Counted from the stretch's first letter, positions 1 through 7,935 are shown. The stretch: DNA of 8,857 nucleotides from Ferruginibacter sp. (GCA_025352435.1 JANXTN010000194.1:1-8857), one strand, 5' to 3'. Program-made: numbers and translations. Notes: a model not told the origin generated them from the letters alone.

Positions 1-26
1 GCATTTAATTTAAATAAATTTAAATA

Positions 27-53
27 TTGTTGATAAATTATTATTTATCTCAA
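27..53 (-). terminator. A+T-rich stem-loop downstream of the NlpC/P60 gene, possible terminator
   Basis: GATAAAT (32-38) and ATTTATC (43-49) form a perfect 7-bp stem with a 4-base loop. TTG (27-29) and CAA (51-53) can add 3 bp across a small internal loop. It lies about 55 bases past the stop codon of the minus-strand NlpC/P60 gene, where a terminator would be expected. The stem is almost all A-T and has no clean U-tract on the minus strand, so the call is weak. Confidence 0.25.
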
Positions 54-107
54 TGGGTTAGCATATCCGTATACTCATTCGAATTCATTCGTATGATTCC
101 TAGCAAA

Positions 108-683
108 CTAATTTTCTGCAAAAACCCTGGCCACCCTCACAAATCTTTTTTTGTAATAGTCATTTAGGGTGCTTATGGTAACCCCGTTTGCCTTGCCTGA
201 GGTAGAATGAATAAATCTTAAAGTATCTGTATTATCTGTCACAATACCCATGTGACCTATAATTTTCACAGAATCTACAGTGCCTGTAAATAAAATGAGA
301 TCACCTTCCTTTGCTGATGAAACATCAATCGTTTTGCCAACATTAGTAAAATCAACCGATGACCTTGGCACAGCAATTTGAAAATGATTAAATACATAAG
401 TGATAAATCCTGAGCAATCAAAACCTATAGCCGGGTCTACAGACGCAAAACTATAAGGCGTGCCTATCAAAGTTTTGGCGTATGCCACCAACTGCTGCCC
501 GGTAATACTGTTAATGTCTTTATTTAAAAGAGTGGGTTTGATATTGAATTTTATTTCTTCCTTAATTATAGGGGCGACAGAATCTGTTATCACAGCCACA
601 TTATTTTTTTCTTCGGTCTTATTGTTTGAAATGTAATCGCATGAGATGAAAAAAAGGAGAAGGAGATAAGGAAGCTTTGCCAT
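108..683 (-). CDS. NlpC/P60-family (C40) cell-wall peptidase, lipoprotein
   Basis: A 191-aa exported peptidase expected to cut peptide cross-links or stems of peptidoglycan from a membrane-anchored position in the envelope. The N-terminus MAKLPYLLLLFFISC is a short lipoprotein signal with the lipidated Cys at residue 15, followed by a polar linker to about residue 60. The catalytic domain spans about 62-188. It has the nucleophile motif DCSGF with Cys90, the GHMGIV motif with His144, and His159 in FIHST as the third catalytic residue. It also has the family's EGDLILF strand at 126-132. The frame stays open 30 codons further upstream (to 773), but that start would bury the lipobox after a long basic stretch, so the ATG at 683 is preferred. 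The gene stands alone and diverges from the PepSY/efflux block. Family and fold are secure; the exact bond cut is not visible. Confidence 0.9.
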   Translation of the reverse strand: MAKLPYLLLLFFISCDYISNNKTEEKNNVAVITDSVAPIIKEEIKFNIKPTLLNKDINSITGQQLVAYAKTLIGTPYSFASVDPAIGFDCSGFITYVFNHFQIAVPRSSVDFTNVGKTIDVSSAKEGDLILFTGTVDSVKIIGHMGIVTDNTDTLRFIHSTSGKANGVTISTLNDYYKKRFVRVARVFAEN

Positions 684-1021
684 ATAAATACCAATAAATA
701 ATTTTAAAGTTATTAAAATGCCCCGGCATATTCGCCTGTAAATAATCACTGTTCTAAGAATTAACTTTCGCAAATGATAATATTTATCTTGAGGATAATA
801 AAGCGTTTGCTTTTAAAATTGGTAGCAACCTTTTGTACGTTGTGCTTTTTCCACATCCCATCGTAGAGCAAACAAAACGTTTTTGCTTAGAAGATGAAGA
901 GACCTCATTTCCTGCCTATTATGTTATTCAATAGCTAAAATAATCTTAGACCTGCAGTAATATATTAACTTCAAATTAAATTCAGATTACACATTACTTT
1001 CACACTCTAAAACCTTAAAAA
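684..1021. promoter_or_regulatory. Divergent intergenic region between the NlpC/P60 and PepSY-like genes
   Basis: This 338-base gap must hold the promoters for both divergent genes. No convincing copy of the Bacteroidota promoter (TTTG, about 19 bases, TAnnTTTG) was found on either strand. The closest minus-strand match is TATCATTTG (revcomp of 769-777), which has one extra spacer base and no -33 partner. The last 60 bases before the PepSY-like start are very A+T-rich, as usual for leaders in this phylum. A short complementary pair, GTTTGC near 805 and GCAAAC near 872, is too short to call. No gene or RNA was recognised here. Confidence 0.4.
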
Positions 1022-1450
1022 ATGAAAAAATATGTAATGTTTACTTTAGTCGCAGCTTTGTCTATAAGCATAACAAAAGCCCAAAAATTATCTGCCGCAC
1101 AAGTGCCTGCAGCAGTAAAAAATTCTTTTGCAACAGCTTACCCTAATCAAGCTGTGAAATGGGAAAAAGAAAAGGACAAATATGAGGCTGGTTTTAAAAA
1201 GAATGGTACTGATATGTCTGTGTTATACACCACTGCAGGTGAAGCGACAGAAACGGAAACTAACATCAAACCAGCTGAATTACCGGCTGCAGTATTGTCG
1301 TATTTAAAAACCAACATGCCGGGCAAGCGCATTACAGAAGCCGCTAAAATTACTAATGCCGCAGGTGTGGTAACTTTTGAAGCCGAGGTTGCAGGCAAGG
1401 ATATGATATTTGACGATAAAGGAAAGTTTATTAAAAAAATGAAAGGATAA
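1022..1450 (+). CDS. Exported PepSY-like (putative beta-lactamase-inhibitor-like) protein
   Basis: A 142-aa periplasmic or secreted protein. Residues 1-20 (MKKYVMFTLV...SITKA) are a Sec signal peptide, with cleavage most likely before Gln21. The mature part reads as two copies of a PepSY-like unit. Copy one runs about 23-80 and starts LSAAQVPAAVKNSF. Copy two runs about 82-141 and starts IKPAELPAAVLSYL. Each is a helix followed by a charged beta-hairpin region. This matches the short Bacteroidota family often named PepSY-like or putative beta-lactamase-inhibitor-like; that name reflects fold similarity only, and I infer no inhibitor function. There is no membrane segment besides the signal and no catalytic motif. 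The ATG follows an A-rich leader without a Shine-Dalgarno sequence. It lies just upstream of the propeller/efflux genes on the same strand, separated by a hairpin at 1460-1486. Confidence 0.82.
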   Translation: MKKYVMFTLVAALSISITKAQKLSAAQVPAAVKNSFATAYPNQAVKWEKEKDKYEAGFKKNGTDMSVLYTTAGEATETETNIKPAELPAAVLSYLKTNMPGKRITEAAKITNAAGVVTFEAEVAGKDMIFDDKGKFIKKMKG

Positions 1451-1459
1451 TTATTTTAT

Positions 1460-1494
1460 AGTAAGGCAATATTATTTTGCCTTACTTTACTTTT
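1460..1494 (+). terminator. Perfect 10-bp hairpin with T-rich tail, terminator or attenuator
   Basis: AGTAAGGCAA (1460-1469) and TTGCCTTACT (1477-1486) pair perfectly around a 7-base loop, followed by the T-rich tail TTACTTTT. It starts 10 bases after the PepSY-like stop codon, which fits a Rho-independent terminator. Only 23 bases lie between the stem and the ATG of the propeller gene, leaving little room for a separate promoter. The hairpin may therefore reduce rather than block transcription into the efflux genes, or act on mRNA stability. Confidence 0.65.
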
Positions 1495-1509
1495 AAAATA
1501 ATACACATA

Positions 1510-2511
1510 ATGAAAAAACTTTTTACTATTTTATTGATGGTCGCTGCTGTTGCATGCCATGCGCAGTCGGCAGGCAAGATGAGTGTACGTAACACTTTCC
1601 ACATAGCAAGCCCTGGAGGTTGGGATTACCTAACCGTAGGCCCCGTGCACAATTGGTTGTATGTGAGCCATGGCAACCAGGTAAATGTGCTTGATAAAAA
1701 AACAGGAGATTCTGTTACAGTTATCCCTAACACTACAGGTGTGCACGGCATTGCATTCGACGCTAACAACAAAAAAGGATTTACCAGCAATGGCAGACTG
1801 AACACTGTGACTGTGTTTGATATGAACAACAACAAAATCTTAAACCAGATTGCAGTAGGTGCAAACCCTGATGCTATTATGTATGAGCCCTTTACCAAAA
1901 CCATTGTTACCTGCAATGGCCGCAGCCAAAACCTTACGTTTATAAACCCTGCAAATGATAAGGTGATAGACAGTATAAAAGTAGGCGGCAAACCCGAAAC
2001 AGCCGTTAGCGATGAGAAAGGAAAACTGTATGTGAACATTGAAGATAAAAATGAAATTATTGCTATAGACCTAAAAGCAAATAAGATTATCAATAAATGG
2101 AGCCTTGCCCCCGGTGAATCACCAACCGGGCTTGCAATAGATGTAAAAACAAGACGCCTCTTTGCAACCTGCGAAAAACTGCTGATAATTGTGGATGCAG
2201 ATAACGGTAAGATAATTGATAAGTTACCAATAGGCGATGGCGCTGATGGCGATGCCTTTGATGCAAAAACAAAAAACATTTACACATCTAACGGAGATGG
2301 AACAGTAACGGTGGTGCATGAAAATAATGCCAACAGTTTTGCTGTAGTAGATAATATAGTTACAAAGAAAAGTGCCAGAACAATAGCGCTTGATGAACAA
2401 ACACATAAGTTATACCTGCCTGCTGCAGATTTTGACCCTTTACCAGCAGGGGAAAAGGGAAGGCCAAAAATGAAGGCAGGAACGTTTCAAATACTTGTGG
2501 TGGGAGAATAG
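1510..2511 (+). CDS. Exported YncE/YVTN-family beta-propeller protein
   Basis: A 333-aa exported protein that should fold into a beta-propeller of about seven blades. The signal peptide is MKKLFTILLMVAAVACHAQ. Cleavage before Gln19 by signal peptidase I is most likely, although AVAC at 13-16 could also serve as a lipobox. From about residue 38 the sequence repeats every 40-45 residues in the YVTN/YncE style: a surface strand (LYVSHG, KGFTSNG, TIVTCNG, LYVNIED, RLFATCE, NIYTSNG, LYLPAAD), then a strand like VNVLDKKTG or VTVFDMNNN, then a phrase such as IAVGANPDAI. Such propellers are generally binding or scaffold modules without catalytic residues, and no enzyme motif is visible. The frame is open back to a TTG at 1477, but that codon lies inside the hairpin arm, so ATG 1510 is chosen. 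The gene sits 43 bases before the TolC gene, suggesting co-transcription with the pump. Its ligand is unknown. Confidence 0.85.
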   Translation: MKKLFTILLMVAAVACHAQSAGKMSVRNTFHIASPGGWDYLTVGPVHNWLYVSHGNQVNVLDKKTGDSVTVIPNTTGVHGIAFDANNKKGFTSNGRLNTVTVFDMNNNKILNQIAVGANPDAIMYEPFTKTIVTCNGRSQNLTFINPANDKVIDSIKVGGKPETAVSDEKGKLYVNIEDKNEIIAIDLKANKIINKWSLAPGESPTGLAIDVKTRRLFATCEKLLIIVDADNGKIIDKLPIGDGADGDAFDAKTKNIYTSNGDGTVTVVHENNANSFAVVDNIVTKKSARTIALDEQTHKLYLPAADFDPLPAGEKGRPKMKAGTFQILVVGE

Positions 2512-2554
2512 ATCATCAGCTAAAAACACCTGAGAATTTGATTAAAATACCGGT

Positions 2555-3826
2555 ATGAAAAAAATGTTTCTTGTGTTTTCCTGTTGTTACACGGCTGTAT
2601 TTGCACAACAAAAAAATATTCCCTTTTTTACCGGTTCAGGGTTACAAAAAAACCCTTCTCTTTTAGAAAATATAAACCTGCTGCAGAACTTTCAGATACA
2701 GCGGGAAATTATAACGGCGCAAAATAAGAGTCCGCAGGTAAGTGTAACTGCAGATTATCTTTTTGCGCCGTTCTTTTTTGATAATGGCCGCATCATCAGC
2801 ATTACAGGTAATCCATCACCAAAAGCATATGGTTATGATGCAGGCATTACCAATGGTGGTTTATATGCAGCACAGTTAAACGTAGCCGTACCGCTTTTTA
2901 ATAAAGCGATGATCAATAATTTGTATGCTCAAAATAAAGCGGAAGCAGATCTTTCCGCCAACAGCATAAAGCAAACAAGGTACGATGCCGAAAAAGGAAT
3001 TATTGATCAATACATCTTAGCGTATCAGTTTTTACAGCAGTCAGGCTACCAGCAAAAAATTATTGAAAGGCTGCGAGACAGAAAACCATTGGTAGAAGCG
3101 CTGGTGAAAAAAGGATTGCTACAGCAAAATGATTATCTCTTGCTCGATATTCAATTGTTGAACAGCGAAAATGATTTAAAGCAAATGCGGTTTGCCTATT
3201 TAAACGGTGTGAACCTTTTAAAGAACCTGGCACTGATAGGTGATACAAATGTTTTTATGCTGGAGCGACCTATGATACAAATTAATCCTGATCCGCAGGA
3301 GCGATATTATGATGCTAAATTTAAACTGGACAGCCTGAGATTGATTGCGCAGCAAAATGTTTTCAATAATAAATACCGGCCGCAGTTTAGCTTTGTTGGA
3401 ACCTCAGGTATTAACGCTACTGAAGTAGCCAATATACCGCATAACCTTGGTGTGAGTGGAGCTTTGCATTTGGGTATCCCCATAAGCGATGGCAAACAGA
3501 AAAAGATGAATGATAGATCTGTTGCTATCTTGCTTAAAAATCAAAGTTTATACAGAGACAATGCAGCTTTGCTTTTGCAAAATAACCTGCGCAATGCCCG
3601 GCAGCAAGTAGAACAATGGAAAGAATCTGTAAAACTAAGTGACGAACTGATACAAAAGCAGGAGCTGCTGCTGGATATTATAAAAGACAAAGTTGTAAAA
3701 GGGCAGGTAACAGTAATGGAGTACATTATTGCATTGCAGGATTATACAGTAATGCTTAAAAACAGGGCAATTGCAGAAACAAATGTTTATCTCTACATAA
3801 ACCAATACAACTATTTCAACCACTAA
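2555..3826 (+). CDS. TolC-family outer membrane efflux protein
   Basis: A 423-aa outer membrane channel component of a tripartite pump. The signal peptide MKKMFLVFSCCYTAVFA is cleaved before Gln18 or Gln19. The mature protein shows the two-fold TolC pattern. The first half has a helix (about 34-58) leading into SPQVSVTADYLF, a strand region to about 115 ending AAQLNVAVPLF, and long helices of coiled-coil character (about 117-225). The second half repeats this with RPQFSFVGTSG (275-285), LHLGIPISDGK (305-314) and a final pair of long helices (about 315-415). The length is slightly short for the family (usually 420-480). It is followed after 13 bases by the adaptor gene and then the RND gene, making a complete pump set. 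There is no lipobox, unlike some NodT-type members. The eight bases before its ATG (ATACCGGT) nearly match those before the adaptor ATG (ATACCTGT). Confidence 0.88.
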   Translation: MKKMFLVFSCCYTAVFAQQKNIPFFTGSGLQKNPSLLENINLLQNFQIQREIITAQNKSPQVSVTADYLFAPFFFDNGRIISITGNPSPKAYGYDAGITNGGLYAAQLNVAVPLFNKAMINNLYAQNKAEADLSANSIKQTRYDAEKGIIDQYILAYQFLQQSGYQQKIIERLRDRKPLVEALVKKGLLQQNDYLLLDIQLLNSENDLKQMRFAYLNGVNLLKNLALIGDTNVFMLERPMIQINPDPQERYYDAKFKLDSLRLIAQQNVFNNKYRPQFSFVGTSGINATEVANIPHNLGVSGALHLGIPISDGKQKKMNDRSVAILLKNQSLYRDNAALLLQNNLRNARQQVEQWKESVKLSDELIQKQELLLDIIKDKVVKGQVTVMEYIIALQDYTVMLKNRAIAETNVYLYINQYNYFNH

Positions 3827-3839
3827 ATCATATACCTGT

Positions 3840-4757
3840 ATGAACCGAAGCGCTGTTGCAGTATGCTTACTTTTTTTCGTCTTGCTGGCTTCCTGCAAAG
3901 GGAAAACAGCTGAGAAGGAAGAGACTGTGGAGGCATCCAAAACAGCAGTAACAGTTATAACGCCGGGAGCAAAAAGATTTTTAGATGACATACAGCTAAA
4001 CGGCAATACACAGTTCCAGATAAAAACAGTGATACGTGCAAATATTACGGGTTATATCACATCTTTAAAATGGCGCTTAGGCGATAGAATCTCTAAAACT
4101 TCACTCTTCTGTAACATAAAAACCAAGGAGCAGGATGCCTTAAAAAATATCGATATCCGGGAACCTTCGCTGCGGCAATTTCAAACACCCATCAGTGTAA
4201 GGTCAGGTTCATCGGGCGTTATTACAGCTATAAATTATACGCAGGGCGATTTTGTAACTGAAGGAGATATATTGGCAACCGTTACAGATCCGGCATCGCT
4301 GGTACTCCAGGTAAATGTACCTTACGAATACCATGGTTCTGTATACCCAGGCAAACAATGCACAGTTACTTTTCCTGATGGAAGAGTCATTGGCGCTATC
4401 ATTCAAAACGAAGTACCTTATGTAGACTCTGCATCACAAACGCAAAGGTTTCTCATCCGCTTCCCGGGCAACAAATTGATGCCTGAGAATTTAAATCTGA
4501 TAGTGCGCATTCCTATAAAAGAAAGCAACAACGCATTGGCATTGCCGCTGGATGCAATACAGACAGACGAAACGCAGGAAGAATTTTGGGTAATGAAGCT
4601 GGTGAATGATACACTGGCAATTAAAACCCCGATAACCGTTGGCCTGCAACACGACTCTATGCGTGAAATACTTTCAGGATTAAAAGGCAATGACCGGGTG
4701 ATTCTTAAAGGAGCGTATGGGCTTTCAGATTCCGCTGCTGTTACCATCATGAAATAA
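3840..4757 (+). CDS. RND-pump periplasmic adaptor lipoprotein lacking the helical hairpin
   Basis: A 305-aa membrane fusion protein that should link the RND transporter to the TolC channel from the periplasmic face of the inner membrane. The N-terminus ends in the lipobox LLASC with lipidated Cys19. Domain order: N-terminal barrel strand (about 36-62); first lipoyl half (about 63-95, with ITGYITSLKWRLGDRIS); a linker of roughly 25 residues; second lipoyl half (about 118-150, with GVITAINYTQGDFVTEGDIL); beta-barrel (about 154-225, with VNVPYEYHGSVYPGK); membrane-proximal domain (about 232-304, with LALPLDAI and ILSGLKGNDRVILKGAYGL). The family usually has a long alpha-helical hairpin between the lipoyl halves and is 350-400 aa long. 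Here that insert is absent, with no break in frame and no sign of deletion damage. The ATG lies 13 bases after the TolC stop and the RND gene follows after 20 bases. The role is secure; how it meets TolC is an open question. Confidence 0.87.
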   Translation: MNRSAVAVCLLFFVLLASCKGKTAEKEETVEASKTAVTVITPGAKRFLDDIQLNGNTQFQIKTVIRANITGYITSLKWRLGDRISKTSLFCNIKTKEQDALKNIDIREPSLRQFQTPISVRSGSSGVITAINYTQGDFVTEGDILATVTDPASLVLQVNVPYEYHGSVYPGKQCTVTFPDGRVIGAIIQNEVPYVDSASQTQRFLIRFPGNKLMPENLNLIVRIPIKESNNALALPLDAIQTDETQEEFWVMKLVNDTLAIKTPITVGLQHDSMREILSGLKGNDRVILKGAYGLSDSAAVTIMK

Positions 4758-4777
4758 TTATCTACAATACTTAACGT

Positions 4778-7700
4778 ATGAATCAATACCATTTTTACCA
4801 CCGTAAAACCTTGTTGGGCCTGGGTGTATTATTGGTATTTGCAGGTATTTTCAGTTATAAGAATTTAAAGACAGGACTTTTTCCTGATATTACTTTTCCT
4901 AAACTGAAAGTAATAGCAGATGCAGGGCAGCAGCCTGTAGATAAGATGATGGCAACAGTAACAGTGCCATTGGAAAACATTATCAAGAAAACGGAGGGGC
5001 TCGATTATATAAGGAGTACAACCTCCCGGGGAAGCTGCGAAATATCTGTGTTTTTAAAATGGAATGTAAATGTGGACCAGGCCCGGCTTCAAATGGAGTC
5101 GCTTATCACTAATATCAGGGGAAATTTATTAGCTGGTACGAATATCACGGTAGAGAAAATGAATCCATCTATACTGCCGGTAATGGGGTTTAGCATTGAA
5201 GGAAAAGGCAGGTCTCCCATTGAGCTAAAGAAGATAGCGCAATTTCAGATAAAGCCCTTTTTGGCCGGTGTGCCCGGCGTTGCAGATGTAGCAGTAACCG
5301 GAGGAAAATCCAAAGAGTATCAGATCCTCCTAAAACAAAATAAACTCTCTGAACTTGGCATACCGCCGTCACAGATAAGCACAGTTGTTACACAGGCAAA
5401 TCTGCTTCAATCCAATGGCTATATCAGCGATTACAATCGTTTGTACCTTACTGTTACCGATAACTCTATTACTTCTAAAACTGAACTGGAGAATCTTGTA
5501 ATTGTGAACTCTGCCAAGAGAACGGTATTGCTGAAAGATATTGCAGACATAAAAATAGCAGAAGCAAAAGAGTATGTAAAGATAAATGCCAACGGAAAAG
5601 ATGTGCCACTCATTGCCGTTATAAAACAACCTGCTGCCAATCTTATTGATGTAAACAATGGCATTCTGCAAAAGATAAAAGAGTTACAGGTCACGTTGCC
5701 AAAAGACATTAAACTGGTGCCCTATTATTTGCAGTCCGACTTTGTAAACCAGAGTGTAACCAGTATAGAAGATGTGTTGTGGATAGGCCTGCTGCTGGCA
5801 ATAGTAGTGGTGATTGTATTTCTTCGTTCATGGAAATCGAGCTTGGTTATATTACTCACCATTCCTACAACGCTTGGGCTTACATTGATATGCTTGTATG
5901 CCTTTGGTTATACATTTAATATTATGACCCTCGGCGCAATAGCTGCGGCAATAGGGCTTATGATAGATGATGCGGTAATTGTAATAGAACAGATCTATCG
6001 TATAAAAGAAGACCATCCCGCAGAGCCCATGGGGCTGATCATCAGCAAAGCAATAAAGTATTTGTTTCCGGCCATGGTGGGTTCTTCTCTCAGCACCATT
6101 GTTATATTTATTCCGTTTATTTTAATGACGGGCGTGGCAGGAGCTTATTTTAAAGTGCTTGCTTTTACCATGATCATTACGCTCACCGCATCGTTCTTTG
6201 TAACATGGCTTATTCTTCCTGCATTGTTTTTGCTTTTTCCTCAGGGCAAGCATAAGCCTGTTGAAAATGCAGCAGAGTTGGCTGCGGAACACAATAAAAA
6301 ACTATTGGAACGTGGCGGGTGGATAAGGTTCTTTGTACGCCATGCATACCTCGGTTTTTTATTTGCAATACTTTGTGCACTGGCCATATGGATTATCCCC
6401 GGTAGATTATCTTCCGGCTTTCTGCCCGAAATGGATGAAGGAAGTATAGTGCTTGATTACAACAGCCCGCCAGGCACTACATTAGAAGAGACAGACCGCA
6501 TGCTAAAAATAGTGGACCGCATAGTGCAGCACCATCCGGATGTGGCTAATTACAGCAGAAGATTGGGAACGCAAATGGGGTTCTTTATTACGGAACCAAA
6601 CAGAGGCGATTATCTTATCCAGCTTAAAAAAGATAAGTCCGAATCTACAGACAAAGTCTCCGCAGATCTTCGCTCACAAATCCAAAGTTCTTTGCCCCAA
6701 CTAAAAGTAGATTTTGGGCAGGTAATTGGTGATATGCTCGGAGATTTAATGAGCAGTGTGCAACCCATAGAAGTGAAACTATACGGCGATAACCAGCAGA
6801 AAATCCAGCAGCTATCAAGAGACATTGCGAGGGTAGTAGCTGATGTAAAAGGAACGGCAGATGTATTTGATGGGATAGTGGTGGCAGGACCTGAAATTAC
6901 CATACAGCCCAATGTGGCTAAGCTTGCACAGGTAGGCATCTCTCCGGCAGATTTTCAGTCTCAGTTACAAACCCAGTTAGAAGGCAATGTGATAAGCACC
7001 GTGATGGAAAGGGAGCAGTTGCTTAATGTGCGGATGTTGTATCCAAATGCTCAAAGATCCAGCGTGCAGGAATTGCGCAATGGCTATGTGTTGTTGGCAA
7101 ACGGTCGTTTAAAACCGGTGAATACCGTTGCCGATATTCAATTGCAGGCTGGGGTAGCACAGATAGAAAGGGAGAACCAAAAAATGATTGGCGTGGTAAC
7201 TGCCCGGCTGGAAAACAGAGACCTTGGCAGCACATTAAAAGAGCTGCAGGTGCAGATTAAGAAAAAAATTACACTGCCGCCTGGCTATCACATCGAGTAT
7301 GGCGGTTCTTATGCACAGCAGCAACAGGCATTTTTGGAACTGCTGTATATTTTGCTTGCTGCATGTATGCTTGTATTTATAGTATTGCTTGCGCTGTTTA
7401 GGGAACTACTTGTATCGTTCTTTATTATTTTATTGGCCGTGCTTGGTGTAGCAGGTTCTCTGGTGGCGTTGCTTATAACAGGTACGCCCTTAAATGTAGG
7501 CAGTTATACCGGCATCATTATGATCGTAGGCATTATCGGCGAGAACGCCATCTTTACCTACCAGCAATATTTAGAAGCAAAGCTTACATTGAATACCGAG
7601 CAGAGTATTGTGTATGCCGTCAGTGCCAGACTGCGCCCCAAACTGATGACAGCCTTCGGGGCTATTATGGCATTACTTCCCCTGGCTTTGGGAATTGGTG

Positions 7701-7867
7701 CAGGCGCACAATTACACCAACCCCTTGCCATTGCAGTAATAGGAGGACTTTGCGTTGCATTGCCTTTATTGCTTATTGTATTACCTACGTTTTTAAGGGT
7801 GATTCACAGGAAGGATGAGAAAACAGTTGTTACGAAAGTAGTAGTTGAGAATAAATTATCTGAATAG
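4778..7867 (+). CDS. RND-family efflux transporter, inner-membrane permease subunit
   Basis: A 1029-aa proton-driven exporter of normal RND length. TM1 (about 11-27) is followed by the first large periplasmic loop (about 28-330, with LFPDITFPKL), then TM2-TM6 (about 332-487). TM7 (about 522-541) leads into the second periplasmic loop (about 542-850, with FLPEMDEGS), then TM8-TM12 (about 852-1008). TM4 carries GLMIDDAVIVIE with Asp397 and Asp398, the pair of AcrB-type pumps. In TM10 the position of the AcrB Lys940 is Glu922 (GENAIF), and TM11 has RLRPKLMT with Lys955; these match Glu939 and Lys984 of the CusA metal pump. By eye, CusA metal-binding Met573 and Met672 fall on Arg609 and Ile721, so copper or silver export is not supported. 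It is the last gene of the TolC-adaptor-RND set. The substrate is unknown. Family assignment is very secure; subfamily is uncertain. Confidence 0.93.
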   Translation: MNQYHFYHRKTLLGLGVLLVFAGIFSYKNLKTGLFPDITFPKLKVIADAGQQPVDKMMATVTVPLENIIKKTEGLDYIRSTTSRGSCEISVFLKWNVNVDQARLQMESLITNIRGNLLAGTNITVEKMNPSILPVMGFSIEGKGRSPIELKKIAQFQIKPFLAGVPGVADVAVTGGKSKEYQILLKQNKLSELGIPPSQISTVVTQANLLQSNGYISDYNRLYLTVTDNSITSKTELENLVIVNSAKRTVLLKDIADIKIAEAKEYVKINANGKDVPLIAVIKQPAANLIDVNNGILQKIKELQVTLPKDIKLVPYYLQSDFVNQSVTSIEDVLWIGLLLAIVVVIVFLRSWKSSLVILLTIPTTLGLTLICLYAFGYTFNIMTLGAIAAAIGLMIDDAVIVIEQIYRIKEDHPAEPMGLIISKAIKYLFPAMVGSSLSTIVIFIPFILMTGVAGAYFKVLAFTMIITLTASFFVTWLILPALFLLFPQGKHKPVENAAELAAEHNKKLLERGGWIRFFVRHAYLGFLFAILCALAIWIIPGRLSSGFLPEMDEGSIVLDYNSPPGTTLEETDRMLKIVDRIVQHHPDVANYSRRLGTQMGFFITEPNRGDYLIQLKKDKSESTDKVSADLRSQIQSSLPQLKVDFGQVIGDMLGDLMSSVQPIEVKLYGDNQQKIQQLSRDIARVVADVKGTADVFDGIVVAGPEITIQPNVAKLAQVGISPADFQSQLQTQLEGNVISTVMEREQLLNVRMLYPNAQRSSVQELRNGYVLLANGRLKPVNTVADIQLQAGVAQIERENQKMIGVVTARLENRDLGSTLKELQVQIKKKITLPPGYHIEYGGSYAQQQQAFLELLYILLAACMLVFIVLLALFRELLVSFFIILLAVLGVAGSLVALLITGTPLNVGSYTGIIMIVGIIGENAIFTYQQYLEAKLTLNTEQSIVYAVSARLRPKLMTAFGAIMALLPLALGIGAGAQLHQPLAIAVIGGLCVALPLLLIVLPTFLRVIHRKDEKTVVTKVVVENKLSE

Positions 7868-7935
7868 TTCAAATTTCGCCTTCCCCATACACAGCTTTTG
7901 ATTTTGAAATTAGGAACAACAAAATCTTGTACAAT

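Noticed and set aside
3..26. Direct repeat of AATTTAAAT (7-15 and 17-25)
   Set aside because: It is nine bases of pure A/T in an A/T-rich intergenic end. It could be an operator for a gene outside the window, but chance is as likely.
684..773. Upstream extension of the NlpC/P60 frame adding 30 residues
   Set aside because: The extension is basic and precedes a well-formed lipoprotein signal and lipobox that begin at the ATG at 683. A signal peptide that far inside the chain would be unusual.
1626..2279. A 217-codon open frame on the minus strand opposite the propeller gene
   Set aside because: It is fully inside a clear exported propeller gene, is rich in Ser/Phe/Leu as expected of an antisense shadow, and has no recognisable domain.
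4778..7867. Assigning the pump as a copper/silver exporter (cusA)
   Set aside because: The TM10/TM11 relay resembles CusA, but the metal-binding methionines do not line up, TM4 has a double Asp, and no CusF-like or Met-rich protein is present.
7868..7912. TTCAAA/TTTGAA pair after the RND gene as a terminator
   Set aside because: It is only six A/T-rich base pairs with a loop of about 29 bases and no U-tract.
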